Positions 9,574 to 18,851 are shown, counted from the stretch's first letter. The stretch is DNA of 64,000 bases from Roseiarcus sp963836695 (GCA_963836695.1 CAWIKX010000014.1:124001-188000); one strand, 5' to 3'. A program made the numbers and translations. Notes: generated by a model from the sequence alone, not told the origin.

Positions 9574-9724
9574 GAGATCGACTCGCCGAGGACCAGCGAA
9601 CGCGCCTATATGCGGGCGCGAGAGCTAAAGGAGCTTCTCCTTCATACTCGGCGAGGGGCCGCTACAGGGGGTCGGATCGTTCCATTTGGGTTTTCTTGGC
9701 CCCGGCGATTTCGCCGCCAATTAT

Positions 9725-10128
9725 TCATATCGCAACTGCCCACGTCGAAGGCTCTGGAACCGCGGCGCCGACGGAGCTATCGGCGATCACGATTTTCGCG
9801 TCGCCATCGGAGGCGAAGAACGTGCCGGTCTTCTGGAAAATTCCGTCTTCAAGAAAGGTGGCGTCGAAACACGTATTGAGGAATAGGCAGCCTGGGCTCA
9901 CAAGCAAGATATCGGAGCTTCCGAAGGTGACACGGTCTAAGTTCGCGGAGTGGCTGACAACCACGCCACCCGGACCAGGGATATTTCCACCTTGGAAAAA
10001 GAGGGAGAGAGGTAGGTGAAATCTCCGCCGTCGCTCGTGAACGCGTAGGTCACCCTCGCCGACGCCGGCCCCGCCAACAGAAGGCTTGCCCAAACGGCGA
10101 CGAAGGCTCCGCTCCGCTTTCTGAGCAT
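9725..10128 (-). pseudogene. PEP-CTERM protein gene, frameshifted and lacking a normal C-terminal helix
   Basis: From ATG 10128 (GGTGGAG just upstream) the frame encodes a signal peptide (MLRKRSGAFVAVWASLLLAG, then PASA) and a short beta-rich start ending DGGDFTYLSPSFSK. From about 10010 another frame continues FFQGGNIPGPGGVVVSHSAN down to the sorting motif VPEPSTWAVAI, after which a stop occurs at 9725 where a transmembrane helix and basic tail should follow. So there is at least one frame change plus a lost or frameshifted tail. PEP-CTERM proteins are exported and processed by an exosortase. Confidence 0.65.
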
Positions 10129-10500
10129 TCGCTCCACCAAGGCGCCAACGAGAAAGGCTAAGGAACGCCTCTATTGTCGCCCATACCGCTGACTAGACTT
10201 TAACACTCCCGGCAACCGCCACGCCAGCCTGACCTCTGATTTTCTGCAATCAATTCTCGTCCGGCCGCTTGCGCGACCGCCTCAATGAATAAATGGGCCA
10301 TTGGCCCCGCGTAGTCGAGTTACAGATTGACGCCGTCTGCCTTTGAGGATAGCATTTTTCTCGTGGGTATTTCTACCCATTGCTTGATTGACTCAAATAG
10401 TTAAAGCTCAAGCTTGATCACTTGCTTGCTTGCCAAGATACCGAACGTAGACATTGGAGCCAAGTTGAAGTCTTAAACCCTAGCTCCAGAGGAGAGCACC
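10129..10500. other. intergenic region, no gene seen
   Basis: About 370 bases, somewhat AT-richer than average, between the divergent PEP-CTERM gene and the 10501 gene. It must hold both promoters. I see no RNA gene or strong hairpin. A good ribosome-binding site (CCAGAGGAGAGC) ends it at 10500. Confidence 0.5.
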
Positions 10501-10869
10501 ATGGATATGATAAATTCTGTCGTGGGTTATTTGCCTGACAGCATCGCCAAGGGTTTGGATCCAAAAGGGCAAACGAAGGAGGCGCTTCACGTCCACTTGG
10601 AACGCGGCGCCGCTGATCATTATATCGCCATTCAGCCAAGTGACGTGATGGGTGTGCTAAAGGGAGCCTCGCAGGGTGGTTCAACGAGCGTCCAAGTATT
10701 TGTGAAACAAGGCGCGCGGCTGGACACTGTCTACCGAGGCGCGATCAGCGACTTCCTCAAGCCGATAAATGATCTCGGCTTCCTGCGGATTCGGCCGCCG
10801 ATCAACGCAATTTACTTTGATCCTCGCGCAATCGACAAACTGCTGCAAATTGATCAATCTGCGCGGTAG
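10501..10869 (+). CDS. unknown 122-residue protein
   Basis: Begins MDMINSVVGYLPDSIAKGLD with a strong AGAGGAG site 6 bases before ATG. Predicted mixed alpha/beta, no signal peptide, no Cys. I recognise no family. Lower GC and codon use differ from housekeeping neighbours, in keeping with accessory DNA. It sits 268 bases upstream of the radical SAM gene in the same direction, so a joint role is possible, but it lacks the short leader-plus-core form of typical RiPP precursors. Confidence 0.65.
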   Translation: MDMINSVVGYLPDSIAKGLDPKGQTKEALHVHLERGAADHYIAIQPSDVMGVLKGASQGGSTSVQVFVKQGARLDTVYRGAISDFLKPINDLGFLRIRPPINAIYFDPRAIDKLLQIDQSAR

Positions 10870-11136
10870 CGGTTAGGGTTGGGCCGGCCACAATCAGGCC
10901 GGTTGCCGGCTTTAAGAGTTCGAAGTCTACGTCCGGCGAGGTTGGCTGGGGCTGGCCCAGGGCCCAACGAGCTGTTGGCTCGTCTCGAGGGTCCGAACGG
11001 CGGCGGTGGTCATTCAATAGCCTGCATCGGCTCAACCGCGACAAGGCAATGATTTCGTTGCGCAGCGCCGATTGCGGGCTGCGAGGTCGGACTACATTCG
11101 TCGTTGACGCCAGAACCTTTGGTCCCGGGGATTCCG

Positions 11137-13098
11137 ATGAGGCTGCTTCTTGTCCATCCGCCTCTGAGCGCAAACCGGGAGGTCACGCCACCTCTCGGCC
11201 TGTGCACCTTGGCGGCGGGATTAAAGCGGCGCGGCCATCTTGTGAGGATCCTGGATCTTGATTTGGAGATCAAGGGGCTCCCGAATGGCGCGGGGCTTTA
11301 CCTGCAGAGATTTGAGTACGCCCTGCACGACTTTGCGCCTGAAGCGGTCGGCATCACGTCGATGTACAGCAATAGCCTCCAGGCCGAGCGTATTATCATG
11401 GCAGTCAAGGCTTTCGACCCTTCCATAGTCACCATCGCCGGCGGATCGCATTTCGGCGCGCTGGGCCTGCAAGCGCTGCAACGGCTGCCCGAACTGGACT
11501 ATGCCGTCGAAGGCGAAGGCGAGGAGGCTTTTTCGGCGTTGCTCGAGGCGCTTGAGCATGGCGTTACTGTCGCGGAAATTCCCAGGCTACACTACAGGGT
11601 CGACGGAACGGTGTTAGGTAACCCGTCGAAAGCCTTGATCGACCTGTCCGCTTTGCCCCCAGTCTGGTCCGAACTGGGTGACGTCATCGACTTGAAACGT
11701 TACGCCGACACGGTTCCCGCGGATTCGCAGCGCAGGACCATCTACATCGAAGCCGGCCGCGGATGCCCTTTTGCCTGCACGTTCTGCGCGACTGCTCCAT
11801 TTTGGGAACGCAAATATCGAGTGAAGTCGATTGAAAGCATAATAGAGGAAATGCGTTTCCTCTTTGAGAACTATGGCTACAACGGTTTTATGCTTGTGCA
11901 TGATCTTCTGACCGCCGACAAACGGTTCATCAATGCCTTCAGCGAAGCGATGATCAAATCACGCCTGCCCGTCGAGTGGATGGCTAATCACCGCACCGAC
12001 ATAGACCTGCATGGAATCTTGCCGAAGATGAAAACCGCGGGTTGCTGGGCGATGTTCTTTGGCACCGAATCCGCCTCGGCCCGGTTACAAAAGGAGATGC
12101 GCAAGGGATTGAAGCGCGAAGAGACGATTTCGACGATCCGCGCGCTGTCCGATCTAGGAATCGCTTCGACCTGTTCGTTCGTGATGGGATTTCCTGATGA
12201 GTCCCCTGAAGAGCTGTCCGCGACAATCGCCATGGGCGCGGAATTGAAGATTATGGGGGCCGGCCTGCTGCAATTCCATCGGTTGCGGACGTGGCCCCCC
12301 TCGCCGCTGTCGCGCAAGAATTTGCCCGCGGAGTTCGATATCGACTCTCTCCGCATCGAATATCCTTTCCTGGTGGTGCCCCCGCAAGACACCACAATCA
12401 TTGAGGGCGATCGGGAGTTTTTCGCCGGCTATTTCGCGCCTATCAGCCAAGCCGGAACGTTTGCGCAACTGGCGCAGGCGGAATTGTTTTTCACTCAAGC
12501 AGTGGCTGCGGCTCCGTTGACGATCGCGGTGCTCGGACGCCTACTGGGGCCGAATCTCCTTGAGAATTTTTACGACGTGCTCACGCGGCGCGGCGGCGTC
12601 ACGCGAGACGAAATCGAGGCGAATTCGTCAAGCATGCTAGCCCTATGGTCCGTGGTGAAACCATTTCTGCAAGAATGGGCTTCCCAGCGCCGGATTTCAT
12701 GCGAGTGGTCGCGGGAACTCTTGCGCAGCGTGATGGCTTACGAACAGCGGCGTCTAAGATTTGTCGAGGGCGAGGCAAATGCCGACGATGACATGGATGC
12801 TTCGGGCGAAAATTGGGGCGCATTCGTCTCGAACGCAGACATTGCGGCCGTCTTCGACGCCATCATCTCCGGTGGTGAATTAACCTCGGAATTCGTGCGA
12901 CGGTCGGCCATTGTCTTTGTTCGTCTTGGAGTCAACTCCTTTCGCGCATACACGATGGACGTCGATCGAATAGAGGAATTGCGCGGCCACACGCTTCTGG
13001 TCCAGCCCCAAACTCGCTCGAACCAAATCAACGAGCAATTCGCCCGCAATCCGATGGAGGCGCAATTTAAGCCGCCACCGCCAAGGCTCAACGCCTGA
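11137..13098 (+). CDS. B12-binding domain radical SAM protein
   Basis: 653 residues from ATG 11137 (MRLLLVHPPL), the normal family start; the in-frame start at 11104 would add 11 unsupported residues. Residues 1-140 form the cobalamin-binding Rossmann-type domain (with GLCTLAAGLKRRGH and EGEGEEAF). The radical SAM cluster motif is EAGRGCPFACTFCATAPFWE with Cys210, Cys214 and Cys217, followed by a TIM-barrel region including FFGTESASARLQKEMRKGL. A C-terminal extension of about 250 residues (after about 400) is helical and not one I recognise. Such enzymes methylate, rearrange or modify lipids, tetrapyrroles or peptides; the substrate here is open. Confidence 0.85.
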   Translation: MRLLLVHPPLSANREVTPPLGLCTLAAGLKRRGHLVRILDLDLEIKGLPNGAGLYLQRFEYALHDFAPEAVGITSMYSNSLQAERIIMAVKAFDPSIVTIAGGSHFGALGLQALQRLPELDYAVEGEGEEAFSALLEALEHGVTVAEIPRLHYRVDGTVLGNPSKALIDLSALPPVWSELGDVIDLKRYADTVPADSQRRTIYIEAGRGCPFACTFCATAPFWERKYRVKSIESIIEEMRFLFENYGYNGFMLVHDLLTADKRFINAFSEAMIKSRLPVEWMANHRTDIDLHGILPKMKTAGCWAMFFGTESASARLQKEMRKGLKREETISTIRALSDLGIASTCSFVMGFPDESPEELSATIAMGAELKIMGAGLLQFHRLRTWPPSPLSRKNLPAEFDIDSLRIEYPFLVVPPQDTTIIEGDREFFAGYFAPISQAGTFAQLAQAELFFTQAVAAAPLTIAVLGRLLGPNLLENFYDVLTRRGGVTRDEIEANSSSMLALWSVVKPFLQEWASQRRISCEWSRELLRSVMAYEQRRLRFVEGEANADDDMDASGENWGAFVSNADIAAVFDAIISGGELTSEFVRRSAIVFVRLGVNSFRAYTMDVDRIEELRGHTLLVQPQTRSNQINEQFARNPMEAQFKPPPPRLNA

Positions 13099-13245
13099 AG
13101 GATTGAAGCTTCACCCGCGAGCGTTTCCCCAATTCGAATTCCGGGCGCCCAGGAAACACAGTTCACCTAGGCGTGGAAGGTCGGCCAGCGCATGCGGGGG
13201 CGAGGGGACAAGCAAACGTAATGGTATCGGTCGATATGTTCCGTT

Positions 13246-13920
13246 TCAACGATTTCTGTGGACTGCCTTAGAGATCACCCGCTGACTTAGCTGGGCCGCC
13301 CGAGGGTTCTTTGTGTCCCGCCCCGCCTCCATGAGCCGTGCGGCGTAGCGGGCCATCTGGTCGACTTCGATATTGACCCGGTCGCCTGCCCGCCGTTCTC
13401 CCCAGGTCGTCACCTCCAGCGTGTGCGGGATCAAGAGCACCTCGAACGTGTCGCCGTCCACCGCGTTCACCGTGAGCGATGTCCCGTCGAGCGCGACCGA
13501 CCCCTTCATCGCGATGAATTTCGCCAGGTCCGTCGGCGCGCGAAAGCGGAAATGCGCCATGCCGTCGAAGTCCCGCCGGGACAGGATCTCGGCGACCCCG
13601 TCGACGTGGCCGCTCACCATGTGGCCGCCGAGCTCGTCGCCCACTCTGAGCGACCGCTCGAGGTTGACGCGACTCCCTTCCCGCCATCGGCTGAGTGTTG
13701 TCACCGCTAGCGTCTCAGCGCCGACATCGAACGAGATCGCCGCCCCTACGCTACGCGGCTCGACGGCAACTACCGTGAGGCAGGCGCCGGAATTGGCGAT
13801 CGATGCGCCAAGCGAAATCGTCCCGGCGTCAAAGGCGCTGGCGATCCGCAGGCGCCTCAGGTCGCCGGACGGCGTAAGATCAATGATTTGCCCGACGTCG
13901 CTGATAATCCCGGTGAACAT
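13246..13920 (-). CDS. ribE: riboflavin synthase, alpha chain
   Basis: 224 residues from ATG 13920 (MFTGIISDVGQI, the invariant family start). It dismutates two 6,7-dimethyl-8-ribityllumazines to riboflavin. The two lumazine-binding repeats each show the SVALDGTSLTV-like/SIANSGACLTV motif and a GHMVSGHVDGVA segment. An in-frame start about 40 codons upstream is not supported. It is separated from ribD (34.9 kb), with which it is usually clustered in this group. I see no FMN riboswitch in the 200 bases upstream. Confidence 0.95.
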   Translation of the reverse strand: MFTGIISDVGQIIDLTPSGDLRRLRIASAFDAGTISLGASIANSGACLTVVAVEPRSVGAAISFDVGAETLAVTTLSRWREGSRVNLERSLRVGDELGGHMVSGHVDGVAEILSRRDFDGMAHFRFRAPTDLAKFIAMKGSVALDGTSLTVNAVDGDTFEVLLIPHTLEVTTWGERRAGDRVNIEVDQMARYAARLMEAGRDTKNPRAAQLSQRVISKAVHRNR

Positions 13921-14119
13921 CTGGCTCCTCAAGGCCCGTGACGACTGAACGAGGATATCGGCGCCGGCACGCCATTTCCAACGAGGACCGAGACCGGCCG
14001 CGAAATGATTTCGAGAGAATATTTTTTTGGAGAACTCCATAAGTTGGTAGGGGAGTCCGGACTCAGATACTATGTTAGGTCATTCTCTCCCTCGGCGGGG
14101 CTAACAGCTACATTCGAAC

Positions 14120-14713
14120 ATGACAACGGGGACTGTCCGCACTTCGCCTCGCGAACGCTTGGATTCGCGCTCCAGACTGTACTGGCTGGACATCGACGTC
14201 ACCTTCGGCGACATCATGCGCCAGCAGCGGATGATCTCGAACGATCAGATCGGCCGCTTGCCACCGTCAGCCCTGCAATATTCCATCTTGAATGGCGTGG
14301 GCACGGTCGAGAACGCCCTCACCGTCGGGAATAGCGACACGACCTTCAATCGCTTCGAGGTCGACGTCGCCGCATTCATCCAAACGGACGAGTATTTCGA
14401 GCCGGCCGAGCTCAATCGGTCGGCGAAGATGATATGGAACGATGTGGACGTCGAGGCGCCGCGCCTCGAAATCTATGTCCAACCCAAAATGCTGCGCCAT
14501 CTGGTCGAGCTCTACGTTAGCAAACGGATAGATAATGTTGTCATGTCGATGAAAATCGCCGTGACGCGGCAGCCCGTTGTCGATCGAAGTCCGGGTTCTG
14601 AACGGCTGCCGCTGCTTGATCGTGATGGGCGCTTGTACTTCCGGCGAACCCAATGCGAGTTGTTGTCGGTGCAGGCTTCCCTGGCTCATGAACGTACGAA
14701 ACGCCACGCCTAG
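14120..14713 (+). CDS. unknown 197-residue protein
   Basis: Open frame starting MTTGTVRTSPRERLDSRSRL, with balanced composition and likely strands and helices (LYWLDIDVTFGDIMRQQRM, then MLRHLVELYVSKRIDNVVM). No signal peptide or membrane helix. I recognise no family. The opposite strand also has a 146-codon open frame over the same DNA (14267-14707); I prefer this strand because its sequence has a more protein-like mix of hydrophobic and charged residues. The ribosome-binding site is weak. Confidence 0.5.
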   Translation: MTTGTVRTSPRERLDSRSRLYWLDIDVTFGDIMRQQRMISNDQIGRLPPSALQYSILNGVGTVENALTVGNSDTTFNRFEVDVAAFIQTDEYFEPAELNRSAKMIWNDVDVEAPRLEIYVQPKMLRHLVELYVSKRIDNVVMSMKIAVTRQPVVDRSPGSERLPLLDRDGRLYFRRTQCELLSVQASLAHERTKRHA

Positions 14714-14887
14714 CGTTGGAAGTCGGGACGGCGGCTCATATGCGAGAACGATAAAACTCGACTAGGTGAAGTGAAATAGCAGCCGCGGCTGCATCATGCC
14801 GCTTGCCTTAAGGCTGCTTCGGCTTTGGGCCTACGCAGGGCGAGGTTGGCCGCTTTCGAGGCCTTGAGACGAATGATCGAGGTGGAC

Positions 14888-15580
14888 ATGAAAATTTGTG
14901 GGAGACAGCATCGGCGGCTTCGCTTGCTTCGCGCGGTCGGCCTGGGCGCTGTTCTTTTCGCGCTTTCGACGATCGGCGAGAAGGCTTCGGCCTTCACGCT
15001 CCTACAGTACGATTTCTCGCAGAGCGGCTATATCAGCGGATCGAGTGAAGGCACTCTTACCGGCAATTTTACTGGGGAAGTCGATCCTGACGGTTTGGTC
15101 ACCAGCGTCTCGACCCTGACCTTCCAGTTCCAACTGGTGTCGGGGGGAACCACCTCGCTTATCAATGGATCTTTGGCGCCCTTCTTCTTCTCCTTCGACC
15201 CGACGTCGAACACGCTCGCGCTCGCAGCCGTTCCGAACCGAGGCAGAGACGCCCTTGTCTGCATCAATACCGACTTGGACGGCTGCAACGCCCCTTCCGG
15301 CGGCTCTTTCATTTTGAACACGCGGCTTGGACTCTTTAGAACCGTCAATCAGCCGGTGTTGACATTTGATCAGGGCATCTTCGGTGTCACGGACCCCCCT
15401 CCTCCGATCGAGCCGCCGCCGATTCTGGCCGTCCCGGAGGCGTCGACGTGGAGCCTGATGGCGCTGGGCTTTGCGGCGTTCGGCTTTGCTCATTGGCGCC
15501 GCAAGCCCAAGCTCAAACGTTGCGTATTTTCCTCCGCGCAAAAGAACCGACCGCATAGTTTCGGCCCAAAGAGCCTGTGA
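14888..15580 (+). CDS. PEP-CTERM sorting domain protein
   Basis: About 230 residues from ATG 14888 (GAGGTGG upstream). Signal peptide with a basic start (MKICGRQHRRLRLL) and hydrophobic core, cleavage near KASA-FT. The body is beta-rich and low in Lys. The C-terminus carries the variant sorting motif VPEASTWSLMALGFAAFGFA followed by a basic tail, recognised by exosortase in this system. No exosortase gene is in the window. The stop overlaps the GTG start of the exonuclease gene. Confidence 0.85.
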   Translation: MKICGRQHRRLRLLRAVGLGAVLFALSTIGEKASAFTLLQYDFSQSGYISGSSEGTLTGNFTGEVDPDGLVTSVSTLTFQFQLVSGGTTSLINGSLAPFFFSFDPTSNTLALAAVPNRGRDALVCINTDLDGCNAPSGGSFILNTRLGLFRTVNQPVLTFDQGIFGVTDPPPPIEPPPILAVPEASTWSLMALGFAAFGFAHWRRKPKLKRCVFSSAQKNRPHSFGPKSL

Positions 15581-16398
15581 GGATCGCCACCTTCAACGTC
15601 AATGGCGTCAATGGCCGGCTGCCCGTTCTTCTACGCTGGCTCGAGGAGACGTCGCCCGACATCGTCTGCCTGCAAGAGCTCAAGTCGGAGACCTTCCCGC
15701 TAAGCGCTGTACGCGCGGCTGGCTACGAAGCGATCTGGCAGGGACAGAAAAGCTGGAACGGCGTCGCCATTCTCACGCGCGGCAAGGCGCTGATCGAGAC
15801 CCGCCGCGCTCTCCCTGGCGACGATGACGACCTGCACAGCCGTTACATCGAGGCCGCCGTCGACGGCCTCCTCATCGGCTGCCTGTACGTCCCGAACGGC
15901 AATCCGGTGAAAAGCGAGAAATTCGGCTTCAAACTCCGCTGGTTCGAGCGGCTCATCGCCCATGCCGCCGAGCTTCTCGCGACCGGCGCGCCGGTCGTTC
16001 TCGTCGGCGATTATAACGTGATGCCGACCGAGCTCGATGTCTACAAGTCCGAACGATGGGTCAATGACGCTTTGTTTCGCGTCGAAGTCCGCGACGCCTT
16101 CCGCCGCCTCGCCGCGCAGGGCTGGACCGACGCGTTGCGGACCCTCCATCCCGGCGAGCGAATCTACACGTTCTGGGACTATTTCCGCAACGCCTACGCC
16201 CGCGACGCCGGCTTGCGCATCGACCATCTGTTGCTCAGCCCGGCCCTCGCCGCACGCCTCAAGGCGGCCGGCGTCGATCGCGACGTGCGCGGTTGGGAGA
16301 AGGCAAGCGACCACGCGCCGGTCTGGATCGAACTCAAGAGCGAGGCGGCGGAGCCGCGGAGGCGAGCCCCCCGGCGTTCCTCTCGCGCAGGCGGATAA
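15577..16398 (+). CDS. xthA: exodeoxyribonuclease III
   Basis: 273 residues starting at GTG 15577 (MRIATFNVNGVNGRLPVLLR), overlapping the preceding stop by GTGA. Repairs abasic sites and degrades 3' ends of duplex DNA. The AP-endonuclease/DNase I-type fold is shown by IVCLQELKSE (metal Glu), NGVAILTRG, VLVGDYNVMPTELDVY, TFWDYFRNAYARDAGLRIDH and the terminal catalytic His in EKASDHAPVWIEL. The 3' end overlaps the convergent L,D-transpeptidase gene by about 65 bases. Confidence 0.95.
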   Translation: MRIATFNVNGVNGRLPVLLRWLEETSPDIVCLQELKSETFPLSAVRAAGYEAIWQGQKSWNGVAILTRGKALIETRRALPGDDDDLHSRYIEAAVDGLLIGCLYVPNGNPVKSEKFGFKLRWFERLIAHAAELLATGAPVVLVGDYNVMPTELDVYKSERWVNDALFRVEVRDAFRRLAAQGWTDALRTLHPGERIYTFWDYFRNAYARDAGLRIDHLLLSPALAARLKAAGVDRDVRGWEKASDHAPVWIELKSEAAEPRRRAPRRSSRAGG

Positions 16399-17080
16399 GG
16401 CGTCCGAGCGCGTCCGGCCTGTGCGCCGGCTGCTCGACCGCGACTTTCGCGCCGGCCGTCTGCTTGACCACGACCTTCGCGCCAATTTGGACGCGATTAT
16501 AGAGATCGATCACGTCGGCGTTGTCGAGGCGAATGCATCCAGATGAAACGGCATGTCCGATCGTCTCCGGCTGATTCGTCCCGTGAATTCGAAATTCGGT
16601 GTGGCCGAGATAGAGCGCTCGCGCGCCGAGAGGATTTCCGGGACCGCCCGCCATGAATCGAGGCAAATAGGGCTGCCGTCCAATCATTTCCGGCGGCACG
16701 CGCCAGTCCGGCCACTCCTGTTTCTCTGACACGCGCTCAACGCCCGACCATTGAAAACCGATCCGGCCGACTCCGATGCCGTATCGAATAGCCATATCGT
16801 TTGGCTGCACCAGATAGAGATAACGCTCGCCCGTATCGACAATGATTGTGCCGGGCCGTTCGCTCGTGTGGAACGGCACGACCTGTCGGGCGTAGGCCTC
16901 ATTCGACTGGTCATCGTCAACCGAGGGCTCCGCGATGGCTTGCCCCTCCGCGTTCGCGTTGTCCTCTGTGCTCGCCGCGACCTGCTGAGCCGCCGCGAAG
17001 GTCGCGGACCCATAGGACGCGAAAACCACGACGCCAGCCGCTAGAACGCTACGCAAGACAACACGAGGTGCCCGAACCAT
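16334..17080 (-). CDS. L,D-transpeptidase (YkuD domain), exported
   Basis: 248 residues from ATG 17080. Signal peptide MVRAPRVVLRSVLAAGVVVF, cleavage near AAQ-QVA. The YkuD domain contains TIIVDTGERYLYLV, YGIGVGRIGFQWSG and the catalytic signature HGTNQPETIGHAVSSGCIRL. A basic, low-complexity tail after VVVKQTAGAKVAV overlaps xthA on the other strand; this tail could be shorter if an indel is present. Paralogue of the gene at 4797-5450. Confidence 0.9.
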   Translation of the reverse strand: MVRAPRVVLRSVLAAGVVVFASYGSATFAAAQQVAASTEDNANAEGQAIAEPSVDDDQSNEAYARQVVPFHTSERPGTIIVDTGERYLYLVQPNDMAIRYGIGVGRIGFQWSGVERVSEKQEWPDWRVPPEMIGRQPYLPRFMAGGPGNPLGARALYLGHTEFRIHGTNQPETIGHAVSSGCIRLDNADVIDLYNRVQIGAKVVVKQTAGAKVAVEQPAHRPDALGRLIRLRERNAGGLASAAPPPRS

Positions 17081-17136
17081 GAAACTCTCCCACCCACTCC
17101 ACGTTTGCAGCGCTCATATGCGCTGAGTTTCAAACC

Positions 17137-17400
17137 GTGGGACGACCGAAGATGTTCCACGTTCGCTGTTCGCCGCGAGGGGGTCACAAACTCTTGACCG
17201 GATCAGGCAGACGTCGTTTACGAATCGTAAACCCAACGACATGCGGCGCCTGGAACGAGTTTTACAAAGGCACGGAGCAAGTCCGCTATTTTGAACTCAA
17301 CGGCGACAAATTGAGCATTCGAACTCCCGAGCAGCAAAGCGGCATTCTGATCGGCAAGCGAACGGTCGCTACTTTGGTTTGGGAGCGTAAAGCGCCCTGA
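17137..17400 (+). pseudogene. lipocalin-like domain remnant
   Basis: Only the last 45 or so codons look like protein: EQVRYFELNGDKLSIRTPEQ followed by a run ending ATLVWERKAP. This matches the C-terminal strands of lipocalin-like domain proteins (PF13924 type), whose usual ending is YFELDGDxLxIRTPPQ...LVWER. Upstream, the frame gives no signal peptide or first strands, so I read it as a truncated relic. Confidence 0.5.
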
Positions 17401-17473
17401 CCATGCCGCCGCGCAGGGCTGGACGGACGCATTGCGAGCCCGCAATCCGCGAGCGCCTCGATACTTTCCGAGA

Positions 17474-17923
17474 TTAGCTCTCCTCAAAGGCGCGGGTTCG
17501 CGACCAATGCTCGTCCGCCTTTCCTTCTGGATAGCCCTCCCTTTCCCACAGAGCGTAGGCGCGTTCCCGGAACCGCTGACCCTGCGCTTCATGCCAAAAG
17601 TCGTCGGCGCGTCCACTGGGCCGACCCGCATGCTCCCACAGCAAATAGGCGCGTTCACGGACGACCTGGTCTAGACCCGCTTTGGTCTCCGCCAGCACGC
17701 CATGAGGGTCTCCGTATGGACTGAGTTGGCCGCCGCGGCTGATGTGCATCTTGGCGCTCAAACCGCTTAGGTCTTCGTTCGGCACTAATTTGGCGTTGGC
17801 CGCCGCTTCGAGAGCCTTCTCTTTGAACGCCGCCTCTTCCACAGGGAGGCCACTGATCGTGACAGGAAACGTGTGCAAAACCTTGGAGTGCTGCGTCTCC
17901 ACGTCCACTAAGCGTTCCGACAT
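17474..17923 (-). CDS. DUF2934-containing protein
   Basis: 149 residues starting MSERLVDVETQHSKVLHTFP. The C-terminal third holds two copies of the DUF2934 motif (RERAYLLWEHAGRPSGRADD and RERAYALWEREGYPEGKADE, each followed by W/H), common in rhizobial stress- and chaperone-associated genes. The N-terminal part has GLPVEEAAFKEKALEAAANA. Cytoplasmic; function unknown. Upstream of it lies the small His-rich gene in the same direction. Confidence 0.8.
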   Translation of the reverse strand: MSERLVDVETQHSKVLHTFPVTISGLPVEEAAFKEKALEAAANAKLVPNEDLSGLSAKMHISRGGQLSPYGDPHGVLAETKAGLDQVVRERAYLLWEHAGRPSGRADDFWHEAQGQRFRERAYALWEREGYPEGKADEHWSRTRAFEES

Positions 17924-17985
17924 GAAAAACTCCTTACGGCGACGGCGGCTCTCTTGAGGCCAGGCGCTCCCGGACCTCCGAACTG

Positions 17986-18180
17986 CTATTTCTTGGATGA
18001 GCCCTTCGCGCGAGCCTCATTGGTGGCTGCGTTGGCGGTCTTCGATTGCTTATGAGCCTCAGTTGCATGCTCGTAAGCCTTCTGGTGGTCGTCCCTGCTG
18101 TGATGATCTGCGGCGGCGCGATGCGATTTGGCCGCGCTTTCGTGGTGCTCGGCCGCCCTTAGGTGTGATTCGCTGGGCAT
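17986..18180 (-). CDS. small His/Ala-rich helical protein
   Basis: 64 residues, MPSESHLRAAEHHESAAKSH onward, with a pattern of A, H, K and S repeating every three to four residues that predicts one long amphipathic helix and a basic tail ending GSSKK. Such proteins are widespread in rhizobia and methylotrophs but uncharacterised. Metal or nucleic-acid binding would fit the His/Lys content, but that is inference. Confidence 0.7.
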   Translation of the reverse strand: MPSESHLRAAEHHESAAKSHRAAADHHSRDDHQKAYEHATEAHKQSKTANAATNEARAKGSSKK

Positions 18181-18377
18181 CTGAGTCTCCGTTTGGGCCG
18201 GGGTAATTCCGGTTCATCACTTGCTGCTTCAATAGTGTTCGCAGCGAGTGCTTTTGTTGTTTTTAGTGAGTTAAGCGATGACGGGCGCCGCCTCTATCGA
18301 ATGGCGTGGCGGAACCTTATCCGAACTTGGCGATTGTAGCTGTAGGCGCCGTATATTTTGTGCCTGGAGGATGCCCA

Positions 18378-18500
18378 ATGACTGGCGCGAACATTTCTCC
18401 TCTATTAAATTTGTTTGACGTTTTTCTCGGCTTTTCGCCCATTCTATTGGTTGTCATTCTCATCGTAAACTTCGGCGAGCAGATTCGCATGAGGCCGTAA
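18378..18500 (+). CDS. small hydrophobic membrane peptide
   Basis: 40 residues from ATG 18378, chosen because GGAGG lies 7 bases upstream (an in-frame start at 18306 has none). Nearly all hydrophobic: NLFDVFLGFSPILLVVILIV forms one transmembrane helix, with a short basic end (QIRMRP). No known family. Confidence 0.45.
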   Translation: MTGANISPLLNLFDVFLGFSPILLVVILIVNFGEQIRMRP

Positions 18501-18596
18501 GATCTAGTTATAGTATAACGTTCGGGCCAACTCCTAGCTCTTCCCGTAGAGACCTTAAGCGAACAAAGAAGTCATCTCGCAGCCGTGAGTTGAGCC

Positions 18597-18851
18597 ATGT
18601 CAGAATCTAATAAGGATATTTCGCAACCGGAACCGCCTCCAGTGCGGCCGCCGGCCCTTCCGCCCGATTTCCCCGACGTCTCTCAAAACCCTAGCTCGGT
18701 GTTGCAGCCGCCCCCCAATTCCTCAGCGGATCCAAGCGAGGTTGCAGGCGCCACGCCTGCCCTGGAAAACGCCCAAGATCGCGAAAACCGCTCCCACGCG
18801 ACGAAGCCCCGCGCTGACGCTGCGAATGCCTCTGAGCTTCGAGGGTTATGA
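18597..18851 (+). CDS. Pro-rich unknown small protein
   Basis: 84 residues with a disordered composition (MSESNKDISQPEPPPVRPPA, then Pro/Ser/Ala-rich). No ribosome-binding site stands out. Coding status is uncertain; it resembles short disordered proteins annotated in related genomes. Confidence 0.35.
   Translation: MSESNKDISQPEPPPVRPPALPPDFPDVSQNPSSVLQPPPNSSADPSEVAGATPALENAQDRENRSHATKPRADAANASELRGL

Noticed and set aside
13921..14119. Possible FMN riboswitch before ribE
   Set aside because: None of the conserved FMN-aptamer segments is visible.
14267..14707. 146-codon minus-strand frame
   Set aside because: Alternative to the 14120 gene; His/Gln/Arg-rich and less protein-like, though not excluded.
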